The notes beneath the pieces were generated by a model that was not told the DNA's origin, searched no databases, and saw only the letters and a program-made list of their open reading frames with translations. A DNA stretch of 64,000 nt from Aplidium turbinatum (Eukaryota > Chordata > Ascidiacea > Aplousobranchia > Polyclinidae): positions 31,131,824 through 31,195,823 of the forward strand of contig OU964919.1 in NCBI GenBank assembly GCA_918807975.1. The letters run 5' to 3'. Positions 48,350-59,720 of this stretch are shown one piece after another. Position 1 is the stretch's first letter, and each line of letters opens with the position of its first letter. A program made the translations under genes and the position numbers.

Positions 48350-48960
48350 TGCAATATACTGTGTGTGTGCGAAGATTATGTACTTTGTAATGAGATCGTT
48401 TTTAACTGCAAAAAGTCGTTTGCTATGTATTTTCTAACTAATCACTTAAAGTTAAATTTAAATCCAATTTCACGGCTCAACGGAAGTCAAATCAAATCTG
48501 TAGATAGCGTCAGATACTTGGGTGTATTTCTTGACACGGCAATGTGTGATGACAAGGATATAAACCGACAAGTACGATCATTATACTGTTTTACCAATAA
48601 ATTAAAATTTTACAAGAGCTCCAGTGAAGTTAAAAATGTTCTCTTCCGTTCATATTGTACCCCAATGTATGCATGTCACCATGGGAAAATTATCACCAAC
48701 GTGAATTAATCGCTTGCGTGTTGCATTCAATAATGCATTTAGAATTATTCACCATTTGCCCAAACATTATAGCGTAGGCTACGTGAACATCAAGTCTTGT
48801 GTAACATTGTATGTCATATAACAATTGATGCATTACAACGGAAAAGGGCCTTTTTTTTGTTGGGTAATGTGAATCATCGTCAAACTCTATTGTTGATTCC
48901 CTGATAAGGTATGACTGCTATCGTAACTCAAACTACCTCCTTCATTATAATATCACTATG
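48350..48960 (+). pseudogene. LINE fragment, same family as 44640-45465
   Basis: 48365-48709 reads IVFNCKKSFAMYFLTNHLKL, DSVRYLGVFLDTAMCDDKD, INRQVRSLYCFTNKLKFYKS and VKNVLFRSYCTPMYAC, then shifts to RLRVAFNNAFRIIHHLPKHY. Only the post-RT region is present. It probably derives from a separate insertion in the same hAT. Confidence 0.7.
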
Positions 48961-49658
48961 TAGGCTATGCCGTTACCTAGCCTTGATGGCTGCTATGGCA
49001 CAGCAGTGATATCAACATTCATCGATTGATAAAGTTTAAATTTCTTTTCATAGTTGGGTGTTTGAACAGATTAAGTATGATATTTCATTTTGAATATTGA
49101 TTTTTGTTTCGCATGTTTAATTTGTGTGATATGGATCGCATGATCTGAAATGGACGATTGATTAATAAATTTATTGCTTACTTCAGCGTCATTCCTGTGA
49201 ATGTACTTCTGTTTGTCTTTTGTTTCTGTGTATTTTTTTGTGTGGATCGTATGTGGACAATCGTGTCCGATGCCGGCGATCGACAATAAATATTTGCAGA
49301 CAACAAACTGAGCGAACTATTGAGAAAACGACGAAGTGCATAGAACATAGTTTGATTTGTATTTAGCACTGATTTTGAATATAAAAATTTGAAATATTAG
49401 TATTTTTCAAGCTCTACAGCAGCATTTTTGACTGTTATTCCACTCCCAAATTTCTTTTGAAAATGCTCTCAAAATGCACCAAATTAAATGTAATTGTAAA
49501 AAATTTTCTGGGGGAGGCCCCCCAGACCCCCCGCCGTGGGTGTCGCCTTCGGCGACACGCCCGCAAGGTTCGTCTGATATCGCCCTCCAACAATTCTTGG
49601 ATATGCTGCCTTGCAGCCCCCCCAATTCAGGAGGCCACCAGCCGCCACTGGGATAGGC

Positions 49659-50563
49659 CATACAAAAATAGTCGTCTATGTTCTCTTCACTTCACTGGAG
49701 ATGATTTTGTTAACACCACCAAGGGAACGTTCAAATATTACGTAACGCCTTCGAGGGGGAGGGGGGGGTTTATGCAAAGCGTTACGTTAGCGTCACATCG
49801 GGGGGGGGAGGGTGTTCAAGCAAAACGTTACGTAAGCTTTCGAGTACGGAATGGTAGTTTTTTTGTGCTGAATTCGTAGTAAAAAAGCGTTACATGGGGG
49901 AGGGGGGGATTGAAAAAGCGTTACGTTGGCGTTACATGGGGGAGGGAGGGGGGTCAAAAATTCGGAAAAAAAGCGTTATGTAATATTTGAACGTTCCCCA
50001 ACCCGATTTGGATCTTCTCAGCAATGAGTGGCGTGCTGGGAACTCTAGGTGGTTAGTTTGCCACAAGTTCGAGTCTATGCCTCAGCCCAATGAATGTGTA
50101 TGTTGCCATGAAGTGCCACAGACGAAAGAACTTTTGAAGAAAGACAAGAAAGACGCATCTAGCTGTGTTACCACTTTGACCGATTTTGAGGCACACTTAC
50201 ATCCTGCACTTTTGGGTACTTTTTTAATGAGGAGCAGGAAGAACTGGAGAAAAAACAATAAACTGAAAGGAGAAAACGGAGACCTATCAAAAGAGTAAGG
50301 ATGTTACATTAGGTTAAAAATACCCTAAACGCTAAAGAATGCACACTAAAAGAAGTGATTTTATTTCCTTGCAGGCAGAATCAGTAATTAGTCGCTTACT
50401 ACAGGCAGGTATTGGAGTGGATACTAGGCTACAAGGTGATGCTCTCGGAAGCAACAATCGGATTGTGCTGCCGTCATGCATTGTTTGGCGAACCCGATAC
50501 AATTTTTCAAGTCCAGATGGCCATTACACCGGATTTCAATGGCCAACTGAAGGCACATTATGA
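49659..50563 (+). pseudogene. THAP half-domain plus P2X7-ballast-like domain
   Basis: From the hAT site the frame reads RPYKNSRLCSLHFTGDDFV, the C-terminal half of a THAP DNA-binding domain. After a MITE (49723-49998) it continues at about 50005-50294 with NEWRAGNSRWLVCHKFESMP, NECVCCHEV and SSCVTTLTDFEAHLHPALL. A probable intron follows (acceptor TTTCCTTGCAG at 50364-50374), then NNRIVLPSCIVWRTRYNFSS and GHYTGFQWP with a TGA at 50561. The pattern WxxC...MP...CxCC...C(I/V)T...(I/V)LPSCxVWxxR...GxY(T/S)GF matches the zinc-binding C-terminal 'ballast' of P2X7 receptors (human: ILPSCCRWRIRKEF...GQYSGF). The intron phase could not be reconciled, so a small shift or another splice site is likely. 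Confidence 0.7.
49723..49998. mobile_element. MITE, 276 bp, GGGAACGTTC ends, 3-bp CAA flanks
   Basis: The left end GGGAACGTTCAAATATTACG and right end complement match for about 26 bp. CAA lies at 49720-49722 and 49999-50001. The interior repeats GCGTTACRTGGGGGAGGG-like units, very G-rich on this strand. A 3-bp duplication and GGG ends would suit PIF/Harbinger or ISL2EU-type elements; the superfamily is unresolved. Confidence 0.75.
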
Positions 50564-51038
50564 GAGAGAACTTTGATTTATTTATGAATAGTGATGAATG
50601 ATGATGAATTAAATATGAATGCTGATTCGTACGATTTCTTTATTTTTCACTTCAAATATATTTTAGGTTTTGTAGGAACGTATCCAGTACAGTTTTATTA
50701 AACTGCAAAAAACAAGAAATCTTTGAAAAAGCAATCGCTTGTACTAACTTCGATCAAACTGTGATCCACCAATTACATCTAGAAAGCATTTGTTTTATCC
50801 GTCGCTAACGACGCCCACCCAGGATGACTTAATACCACCAAAGTCGTCCCAGAGCAGTGAAATATGGAGTTTCGCCTGTGGTGGCGCTGCGAAGCAGTCG
50901 TTTTGTATAAATTTCGCCCTAACCAGTCGAGCTTCGAGGCTAAGATTAAGAAGTTCGCTAAGCATAATTCTGCGCTAAGAAATGCTTAGAAAAGTAAATG
51001 TTACTATACTTGGGTCCAACCTGTCAGGGACACTTTAA

Positions 51039-51111
51039 GCACAGTCTCTATATTACTAGTCTGGAAGCTCAATGGCGTATAGAGATATAATATATAATAT
51101 AGAGACTGTGC
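51039..51111. repeat. 73-bp palindromic element beside TTAA
   Basis: The arms GCACAGTCTCTATATTA and TATAATATAGAGACTGTGC are inverted; TTAA lies immediately before and TTTAA after. It directly follows the right end of the Kolobok-like element. Confidence 0.6.
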
Positions 51112-51128
51112 TTTAAGTATCTACATTA

Positions 51129-51497
51129 GGGTGTTTCATTTTTTCACCATTTTTGAAATCCAAATGCCTGGGGTCCCATTTGGTTGTATTTGGGGTAAAA
51201 AGTTTACACCCCAATTTTTTCCAATTATGACGTCATATTGAGGTGGTCCACGAAATTTGAAATTATTGGGCCTTAGAATCTCGAAATTTGGCCATATCTC
51301 CGGAACCACTCATCACAGATCGACAAAATTAGTATCAAAATGCGCAGAAGGGTCGGTTTCCTGTACCTGATGTAGAGAATATTAAGGTCAATGTAAAATA
51401 AAAAGTTTTTCTATATTTTTCCACTCTTGGAAGCTGTAATTGCGTAATAATAGTTCTTGCTCGTTTTGCAAGAAATAAAATGGTAATTTGAAGGTAT
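51129..51497. mobile_element. Long-TIR transposon end (copy C), interrupted by BEL/Pao
   Basis: TA (51127-51128) followed by GGGTGTTTCATTTTTTCACC. It matches the terminal repeat of copy B for over 300 bp (TATCTCCGGAACCACTCATC, AAAATGCGCAGAAGGGT) and continues past it, until an LTR starts at 51498. Confidence 0.75.
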
Positions 51498-52130
51498 TGT
51501 TACGGACAATTTTCATATCAAACGTCACATAGAACCGTTGTCTACTAAACCTGACGTCTTAAGTCATGGACTGTTGCTAGAAAATAGCAAAGATTACATC
51601 ATCGTTAAATCTTGAATTGCACAACCGTTTGCAGCTGCAGCATAACATTACATCATCGTTAAATCTTTAATTACTTGAGCAGGTGTAAGCCAGGCTTGAA
51701 CAGGTGTGGGCCAAGCTTGAACAGGTGTAAGCTAAACTTGAACAGCTGCTTGAATAGCTTATCATTTGTTATCATTATTACGTCACACACAGTAACTGCC
51801 TACGTGCGTTTGAAATATCGTAATTTATTCTCGTCATTTTTAAAATTGTTGCTTGAAAGTTGGTCGCATATTTAACTGTTTGCTTAGTGCTTGCCAGCTG
51901 GACGAATTTCCGTCTTTATCCTAGTAATTTGTTTTGTAGTGACAAGTTTAGTGGTGTATCGCGTTGCATCTCAGTTTCGACGGCCAGTGGGCTATTTTTT
52001 AAAGAAATACAATTCTTGAATAAACCTTTCAGAAGAGTGTTTCTTTTCGGTCATTGCATACAGACGAACGGATCCGGGAATCTTATGTTACAATTTTCCC
52101 ACGAAGAGATTATGGTTTACCGTTGTAACC
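51498..52130 (+). repeat. 5' LTR of the older BEL/Pao copy
   Basis: It shares blocks with the LTR at 28302-28870, including the start TGTT..GAC, a middle run with GTTGGTCGCA/GTTGGCCGCA, and the end ATCCGGGAAxCTTATGTTAC...TTACCG. It has an additional region of GAACAGGTGTAAGC-like repeats near 51680-51740. Confidence 0.85.
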
Positions 52131-55100
52131 ATAAAAAGTAAAGACAAAGTTGTTGGTTGGTAGGCTGCAGAAGCACAAGAAATAATAAAGACGATTTGTT
52201 GCTGGATGGTAGTCTACAAAAGCACAATAATAAAGACGTTTCTTCTCAGTTGGTACTGAAGAATTTTAAGCTGAAAATTAAACACGTTTCTTTGTTGGTT
52301 ATGAAGAAAAAACAACATTGACATTCATTGGCAAGAAAACAATTAAAGACAATCGATCTGTGCTTGAAGATTCAAGTGGACGAATCCAAGCAAGTTTTGT
52401 GGAACTTTAAGACTTCATATATATAGGCTTACTCCTACAACCACGGTATTGTGCATTTAAATTCTTTTTGCATTTTTACGGTCTTTGCAGTTAAGTTTTT
52501 TATAACTTAATAATTTGTGTGTTTAAGTAACTTAATTTTTTAAATTGTTAAGTTTAGCCCCAACATTTAATATGTCTACACTCGGTGGCGACAAGGACTC
52601 GACCGCCGTCGACTGAGTTTAAGCCTGATGATGCTCTTTGCGGTCGGGCAGGCCATTCTGGGGAGGGACCCAGTAACGATGAGGCTAAGTCAGTTCGAGA
52701 GGCCCGGCATCTTAGAAGGGATATTTTAACTCAAATTGGGGAACTTTCTGTAGCCCTAGGTTTTTTAAGTGATAAGCTGGAACTGTTAATTTTTCGCTCT
52801 AACTTATCTACTTTAGAAGAGGAATTACGGCATTTCCATGCACTTTTGAATAAAATTTTTAACTCTGCAATTTTGGCAGAATTTCGTGATAGAGTAGATC
52901 CCGAATTTAACTCATTAAAAAATAACTTTGAACAAAAAGAAAGTGAGTTCTCAGATATGTTGGATGCTGACATACATCCTGAGGATAGCGCCTCAAATGT
53001 AAGCACTAGGATGTCTAGGAGTTGGTCTCGGATAGTTGCACAAATTAACTTACAGCTAAGACGAGAGGAGCTCCAGATCCAAGCTGAGGCCGAAGCAAGA
53101 GCTGCTGAGGCCATCGCGAGAGGTGAGGCCATACGAGCTGAGGCTGCCGCGAGAGCTGAGGCCGAAGCGAGAGCTGCTGAGGCCGCTGCGAGAGCTGAGG
53201 CCATACGAGAGCTGAGGCCGTACGAGCAGAGGCCGCCGCAAGAGCTGAGGCCGACGCGAGAGCTGCTGAGGCCGTACGAGCAGAGGCCGCCGCGAAAGCT
53301 GAGGCCGAAGCGAGAGCTGCTGAGGCTGCCGCGAGAGCCGAAGCGAGACCTGCTGAGTTCGCACTCAAAGACGCTCAGTTGAGGGCTGAACAACGTAAAG
53401 AGGTAGTTTTAGCTGAATATCGTTCAGAGTTGGGCTCCCGGCGTAGTTCTAGAAAGGGCTCTTCTAGCCATTCCAGAAGTGAACATCAATCGCGGTTAAA
53501 TTTACATAACCTTTTGCAGACGCCTGTTCAACCCGTGGGTGGACCAGTGCAATCCACACGTTTTCAAGCTGTTTCAGGAGGTCTCGGGGCCGCGGCAAAG
53601 GGTCTTCCGAAGTCTCTAGAGCCAAGGCCTGCGAATTATAACCGAAATCCTCCCCACAGCGTACAGGTCACGGGGCCGCTATCAGAAGTAATGTTTTGCT
53701 CCCTTCACAGTTTTTTGCGCCGCTAGTTTTTAATCGCCCAGCTACACGTAATTTGAGTGGTTGTGAGAGGCGTATCGCGTCTTCTGATTTTAACTTGTGT
53801 GAGGATCGTGATCGGGCTGTGCAGTGTGCATGTGACTGAGCCCCACTCAGCCCCTTAAGGGATATAGCTTGTCTTCTCTCGCTAAATCGAGTTCTCAACA
53901 ACAGAATTGCTTTTTTGATTACCAAAATAGTAGGACGTTTTTCGATAAGGCGGCCTTGATTGGTTACGATGGTAATAATATGCCATTTATCTTCTTTAAA
54001 AATCGTGTTACAGCCTTGATGGCAGCTTTTAAAGGGACTCGTTTGACTTTGTTACAAACAGCTTGTGTTAGAACAGCTGCTCAAACGATTGCTAATTTGG
54101 TTTCTGACACTCTTGGCTTGTCAGAGGAAGACAGGATAGAAATGTCGTTAGCTCGCTTGTCCCAACGTTTTGGAGGAGATCTTTTCGCCGAACCAGAAAT
54201 TAGAAAGTATCGCTATGGTAGCAAATTAACTTCGATCTTTTCCAGTGATTTGAAAGAGTTTAAAGATGAATTGTCGCAGTGTCTGCTTTACGCGCAAGCT
54301 TATGGTCAGCGTGACAAATTGGAAGGACGTTTTGTTTTGGATTTGGCTAAGCGACTCCCGTTTGACGCTAAGCAGCGTTATCTTGACTTTTTAGGTGATC
54401 GGTATGATGGCACTAATGAGCCTACTTTTCAGAGTTTGTTCGATTTTGTAGTACGGGAGGAAACGCGTAAGTCGACTGATTTTAGCATTATGCTAATGGG
54501 CGATTCTGGTGAGTCGCAGCATTTTAAAAAGTTTGGAAAAGGAAAATTGCCTTCATGTCCGGTTAAGCAGACGTCGATAAAACCCCATGATAATGTGATT
54601 TCAGGGAGTTCGCAGTACTCGACTGCTGTTGGCGCATCGCGCGGTGTTGTGGCCAGACGTAGAGACATGCCGGCATGTTTTTATTGTTCGTCACGTGGTC
54701 AAGTTGAATATCATTTTTTGTCTAATTGTAAAGATTTTATGCGCTTGACACCTAAAGATCGGAGAGATGTTATTGTGAAAGCTGGAAAATGCTTGAATTG
54801 TTTGCGCCAGCATATGGTTAGGGACTGTAATCATGCAAACAACTGTCGTCAATGTGGGCCTAACAACGATAGGAAACACTTTTTTCTTCTGCATGATTTT
54901 TATGTGACGTCACGTGATTCTCTGGATTCGATCGGTAAAGATAATGCTGGTGCCAGAGTTCCTGTGCGTAATGTTAAGATTGGAAATGTTAAAGCAGCCT
55001 TTAACCACATTACTGCTGCTCGTGTTTTGAATCCAATGACTGACAAATCGAAGTTGGTGTATTGTCAGCATGATCCTGGTTCGCAGTTGACGTTTGTTTC

Positions 55101-55820
55101 GAGTGATTTGGTGTGCAAACTTGGCCTTAAACCGTAGGATAAAGCGTCGTTTAAAATGGATACTCTGGTTGGTCAGAAACCTACTTGTGCTGACCTTGTT
55201 AAACTCAACATCCAGTCGTTAGAGACGGATGAACTGTTTTGTGATATAACTTCGGTGGTTAACCCAGCTTGGGTTGACGATGTTAAAACTTTACCGCATA
55301 AGCAGGATTTAAGTGGTTTCCGTCATTTTCATGACGTGAATATGTTTCATTTGAATGATTGTAGTACTGTAGATGTACTGATTGGCAACGACAACGCTTA
55401 TTTGATGTGGGCTAAAGAAGAGCGTGTTGGTGAATATCGTAGTGAACCACATGCTTTACTCACTGCTCTCGGTTGGTTGGCTTGTGATGGTAGTCACCCT
55501 TAAATGAAAGCGTTGCTAATGTGTGCAGAGTGCAGACGTCTTCAGAGTCGGATGTCATCTCTGGCTTTCAGCGTAAAATTGAGTCTCGTGATATGGAAAT
55601 AGCAGACCTGAATAAAGTCATTCAGGATTTGACCTTGCAAAATGAAACCTGTGAATTGTCTCGCAATGACATTCGGGCTAGAGAACTTGTTGAACCGAAT
55701 ATTGAGTTGAAAAATGGTCGATTTGAGATACCTGTACCGTTGAAGGAAGATATTGATTTACCTAACAATTTTGTGTTGGCGTCAGATAGAGCTGCTGCCT
55801 TAAGGAAGAAGGCTTTAAAA

Positions 55821-56470
55821 CAGTGGTTCCCAAAGTGGGCGCCAGCACCCCCCTGGGGGCGTTTGCGACCATGAATGGGGCGCTGGCTATAAAGTGGGCG
55901 TTTGGGGGGCGCTGAGAATAAATCGGGGCAGTTACAAAAGGATTGCAAAGCATTTTTGTCATGCATCGCTTTAAAGAAATACAAAAGAGGGTGACTATAA
56001 GAGCTCTGTGGCAGATATTGTGGCGATTATGTTGGCAACGTCGCTTCGCAGTGCCTTACAAGTTAGTTGAGGTCGTAACGTAACGCATGACAATTTGAAG
56101 CACTGCGATTACGCAAATCCGATCTTACAATCCCAGAATATTTTGGTCTAGCATTCGTCTTAATTTGTCTTTGAAGACTGTCATCAAAGCAGTGAATAAA
56201 ATTAAAGCGCACGCTCTGAATACACGCTCATTCAAACGATTGTGCAATGAGAATGATAAAGCTTTTGAGCTTGCATGATTTTATTCTCTGTTAGAAAGTA
56301 TCGTGGAATTTCTAAATTGTTGTGACCTTGGCCTTGCGAATGACGTCCTGGTTGTGAGAAATGATATCGCCTACTTGTCAGACATATTTTCCAAATTTAA
56401 TGAATTGAAATTATCTCTTCAGGGTAACGAAATAACCTCGTGTTGTATCAGCGAAATTTAGCTAGACGAG
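55821..56470 (+). mobile_element. ZBED5-like hAT remnant inside the older BEL/Pao copy
   Basis: It starts CAGTGGTTCCCAAAGTGGGC after CTTTAAAA, with the G-run subterminal motif (TGGGGGGCGCTGAG) also seen at 22.8 kb. The + strand near 56130-56450 encodes transposase pieces TVIKAVNKIKAHALNTRSF, KRLCNENDKAFELA, and then DIAYLSDIFSKFNELKLSLQ, orthologous in position to the element at 22739. Stops are present. The matching right terminus was not found, so the end given is where similarity fades. Confidence 0.7.
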
Positions 56471-57614
56471 AATTTTTCTAATTCTCAAGCTTGCATCAAC
56501 TTGATACCAGTGACAAAGGCATATCTGATGTTGATGTAGACGTACGAAAATCATCTCCAAGAAGTACACAAAGGCATGGGAGTTCGATTCCAAATTGAGT
56601 TTGATTCCAAAATTAGAGTTGCAAATTGCAATGCAATGAAATGCATGCAACAAGTCTCTTGTTGTTTTGCTGCAATGGGCAATCGCAAGTGAATTTTACA
56701 ATTAAAATGTAAGCGCACAGACAGTACAGATTCCTTTGAAGCGAAGCGAAAGAAATTGGCAAGTGGTTTGTGAAAGTGTCGCAATACGAGGCCGCTTTTA
56801 CATCAGAAACATGGTCTTTCGCGTGACCTCACGATCAACTATTTTATTCTTGTGTTTTGTTTTTTCGTTGGAAGTGTTAGTTTTTAGTAATTGTCGTAAA
56901 AAAATAAAGTCCCTCTCGTCAAAACATGAAACTTACTGTTTTAAGCGCATTAAATCTTTAGATGAGTAGATTAACTAAAATTGCAAGAACTTGCCTTGAG
57001 ACGTGCGGTTACGTCACAACCTCAGTTTAAAAGACAAAATTCACACACAATAACAACACAAGATCGGTTATAGACTATAAGATCGATTTTTTTCTAGCTT
57101 GGCGATATAACTTTAATCCAAAAATAATAACCAAATTCGTAAGTGCCATTTAACTTATAAAGTTAACCCATTTGTGCCGAAAGTGAAAGTACTTAAAAAA
57201 ATTTTCGGAAAATTTAAATATTGCATAATTATGACCTAAAGAACATATCACAATTATTTTTTCCTCATTGTGTTTGTACTTTTTGAGAAAAAAACCGTCC
57301 TATATATAAGACGCTAGGCAAATCCGTTATCAAATTTCACAAGTTTCTTGTGCGTAATGCTTAAGCGTTATTACATTTTACTTATCGCTCAAAGTGATAA
57401 ATGGGAAATGTCTTGTTCATGTCTTGTCATGTCATTATTGTCATTGAGCATTTTATTGAAATGAAAGTTCAAAAAGTATGAAGATGAAAATTAGCAAATC
57501 GGACATTATCGGCGATAATTTATCGCTTATCGTTATCGCTTAAATTTTTTTGATTTATCGTTTATCGTTATCGCTTTAAGCATTTTTCGTTTATCGATTA
57601 TCGTTATCGCTTAA
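56471..57614. other. Unassigned AT-rich sequence ending in TTATCG repeats
   Basis: No gene recognised. 57490-57610 is a loose tandem of GTTTATCGTTATCGCTT units. Together with GAGTTATCGTGCCCAACACTG at 62577-62597 it looks like the ends of a CAGTGTTGGGC-type hAT, whose left tip was not located. A Kolobok-like element sits between those parts. Confidence 0.4.
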
Positions 57615-58283
57615 AGGGGCAGACAACCCCATTTTCAAATGCAAATTGAGAGTTGAAATACATAAAGGGGATATTCAAAAACACGTTGCACTTGTTTTTA
57701 TGAAAAAATACTCATTTGTTCTCACGCAATCTTAAAACAAAGTTTTGGTTTTGTAATTCAAACACACACCGCGCGAACTGTTGTCGAAATAAAAAATTTT
57801 CTCGGGTGACGTCATGCGAGTACTGTTGGACAAATATTTTGCTTGTTTTAGGTGTGGCATGCGTTTGCAGCAGTGGATAAGATTATTCCAAGTTACAATT
57901 GAAGTTCAGATTTAGTTTATTGTAGCCTTGGTGCTAGCTTACATCATTTTACAGACTACACTAAACTTTTTATTGGACGTTTAACCTAAACATTTTGGGC
58001 TAGACCTTGCAGTGTTTGCATAGTTTTGATGGTAGGTATTTAACAGCAGGAGATTTAGACAGTCAAGGTTTGCAGAGATTTGCATTTATTTTTTACTTCA
58101 TGATTAGTCAGTGCTGTTTCTTGTGCTGTGTGCACGATAGGCCTACCTACCAGTCTCAGTATTTACTCATGTATTTCAATTTGTGATTGTGTATTGTCTA
58201 GACAAGTAGGCCTATATCTCAATATGCATTCTTCCCCAGTGCTGTGTGAGTAAACTAAGCTAAACCTGTTACAATTTGGTACT

Positions 58284-58690
58284 CATCATGCCAAATCGGT
58301 GTGTTGTGCCTTTTATAACTGTTCATCTGGCAGTTCTTCTTGGCTACTGATAAAAAATTTCTTTGTTCCATTTTCCAAAAAATCGTACCATAAAAAAGAA
58401 ATGGAACAAGTCTGTAAACACCACAAGAGTGTGGCCAGGATCAACAGAGTCCAGCACAATATGGCGACTCCATTTCAAGGAAACAGATTTTCAAAATCTT
58501 TTTCAATTTGACATGGATCATGCCACACGTGTCAATTTAAACCTTAATGCATGCCCTTCAATTTTTCCCAACAAAAACATTTCAACAACTTTGCAACCGT
58601 TGGATTCAAAGTCCAGTGGAGAGACAACTCCACAACAAAATTCCACTTTATCCATGCGACCGGCTGCTAGGAAGCGGCAAGTTCTTGAGG
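58284..58690 (+). pseudogene. THAP-type zinc finger exon, frameshifted
   Basis: From ATG at 58288: MPNRCVVP, then in the next frame FYNCSSGSS, then a shift to FHFPKNRTIKKKWNKSVNTT and SSTIWRLHFKETDF. The layout C-x(n)-C...FxFP...KKW...LHFxxxDF is the THAP (C2CH) fold, but the Cys expected just before xLHF (ICSLHF) is Trp here. Two shifts are needed. The exon ends at a donor (GAG|GTAATT) near 58690. In Kolobok and P-element transposases THAP binds the transposon ends. Confidence 0.7.
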
Positions 58691-59589
58691 TAATTTTAAG
58701 CTAATAATTATATTACTACATGTTTGTTATAAAGTACCGTACATAAGTAGCGAAGTAGCATCCTTGAGAAATTGTTTTCTATAAGTTTACAATATGTATG
58801 CTGCCTGTTGGTATAGTGATTCCCAGCTACATGCGCTTTTAGAACATCCCATGTATAATTCACCAAGTGCATTAACAAAAAATGTTCCTTCATATAATAC
58901 ATTGTTGTTGTCTTTTTCAGTTACTGGCTAGGGATGCACCCAAATTCGTACCCTGAACAATTTCTACCCTCAATTCGTACCCTGAAAAGATCGAGAGAAA
59001 TTTTTTAAAAAAAGCCGAAGTCATGCCAAACAGAAATGGTTACTTGTGATGCTGTAACACAATATAACGTGTTAGATTTCCGTGCTTGTTCATCAAAAGG
59101 ATGCCAAGCTGCCTTGAAGCCAATCAGTGCGGCAAAAGGTAACTAAGAAACTTTGACTCTATAATATGACATATTATGAAATAACAGTAGTGTACATTTT
59201 AATAGCTTTAGAAAGAGAAGTGATGCCAAATAATACTGTAAAAGTTGCTTTGCTTGATTTGGAATATGTTTATTGCAGCAACTCAGGCTAATGCCCTGAT
59301 ATTAACACAATCTGTAGGTGTGACCTGCAACTTGCAAGAAAGAAAATGAATTCCACCAGATTACCTTACTTCCACTTCCAAAAAAGCAAGAATGGCTTTG
59401 CAAGACATATCTTTTGAAGATAATGAAATGCACTATCCAAATTTCTCAATAAATACATTTTCGGAGGTGTCTACCAATGAACGTAGTGAAAAGCCGGGGT
59501 AAGTTTGTAAAATTCCAAAACAAAACTTCGTTCCTAAACTTTTCATCAAATTTTTCTATAATTTAACTGATGATCTACTGAGATGCACG

Positions 59590-59720
59590 GTGTGACAAAA
59601 CATTTTAAATAAAGTAAACAAATCACACCAAATCAGAAGAATCGGTTTATTTAAATACAGAGCTTTCGCCACACAAGTGTGGCTTCATCAGTATAAACTT
59701 ATTCAAATAGAAGTTTGTAA
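59590..59720 (-). ncRNA. Hammerhead-like motif in a Penelope-type terminal repeat
   Basis: On the minus strand 59691-59663 reads CTGATGA, a perfect 6-bp stem (GCCACA/TGTGGC, loop CTTG), then GAAAG. CUGAUGA-stem II-GAAA is the conserved core of type I hammerhead ribozymes known in Penelope-like elements. Stem III after GAAA is not convincing and a cleavage triplet was not assigned. The flanks (TTTAAATAAACCGATTC) resemble Penelope terminal repeats. Confidence 0.5.

Larger units (their letters stand above)
43668..49650 (+). mobile_element. hAT element (ZMYM1-like transposase), 5983 bp, perfect 8-bp TSD
   Basis: GGATAGGC is duplicated at 43660-43667 and 49651-49658. The ends are CAGTGGCGGCT and its exact complement AGCCGCCACTG without the last inner bases. 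The transposase occupies 45608-47691. LINE fragments (44640-45465, 48350-48960) and a dispersed repeat (47930-48115) lie inside, so the hAT itself has been colonised. It interrupts the THAP coding region of the Kolobok-like element. Confidence 0.92.
42988..51034 (+). mobile_element. TTAA-flanked Kolobok-like element 1, split by a hAT
   Basis: TTAA lies at 42984-42987 and 51035-51038. The ends are AGTGCCTCTGACAG and the complement of AGTGTCCCTGACAG. Minus the hAT (43668-49650 plus one duplication) and a MITE (49723-49998), about 1.8 kb remains. It encodes part of a THAP domain (WDRPYKNSRLCSLHFTGDDF, restored across the hAT site by its own flanking bases) and a P2X7-ballast-like domain (49990-50563). 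The DDE core of a Kolobok transposase was not found, so the copy would be non-autonomous. TTAA targets and an N-terminal THAP domain are known traits of the Kolobok superfamily; assignment is inference. Confidence 0.7.

Noticed and set aside
49407-49661. Coding frames across the GC-rich block
   Set aside because: Frames on both strands arise from C- and G-runs at the hAT terminus; they are not protein-like and the block is repeated elsewhere.
49987-50563. A purinergic P2X7 receptor gene
   Set aside because: Only the ballast-like C-terminal domain is present, with no channel transmembrane or ectodomain sequence, and it lies within TTAA-bounded inverted repeats next to a THAP half-domain.
52731-53393. 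Minus-strand 220-codon frame rich in Ala and Ser
   Set aside because: Same explanation: antisense of the repeat-bearing gag segment in the older BEL/Pao copy.
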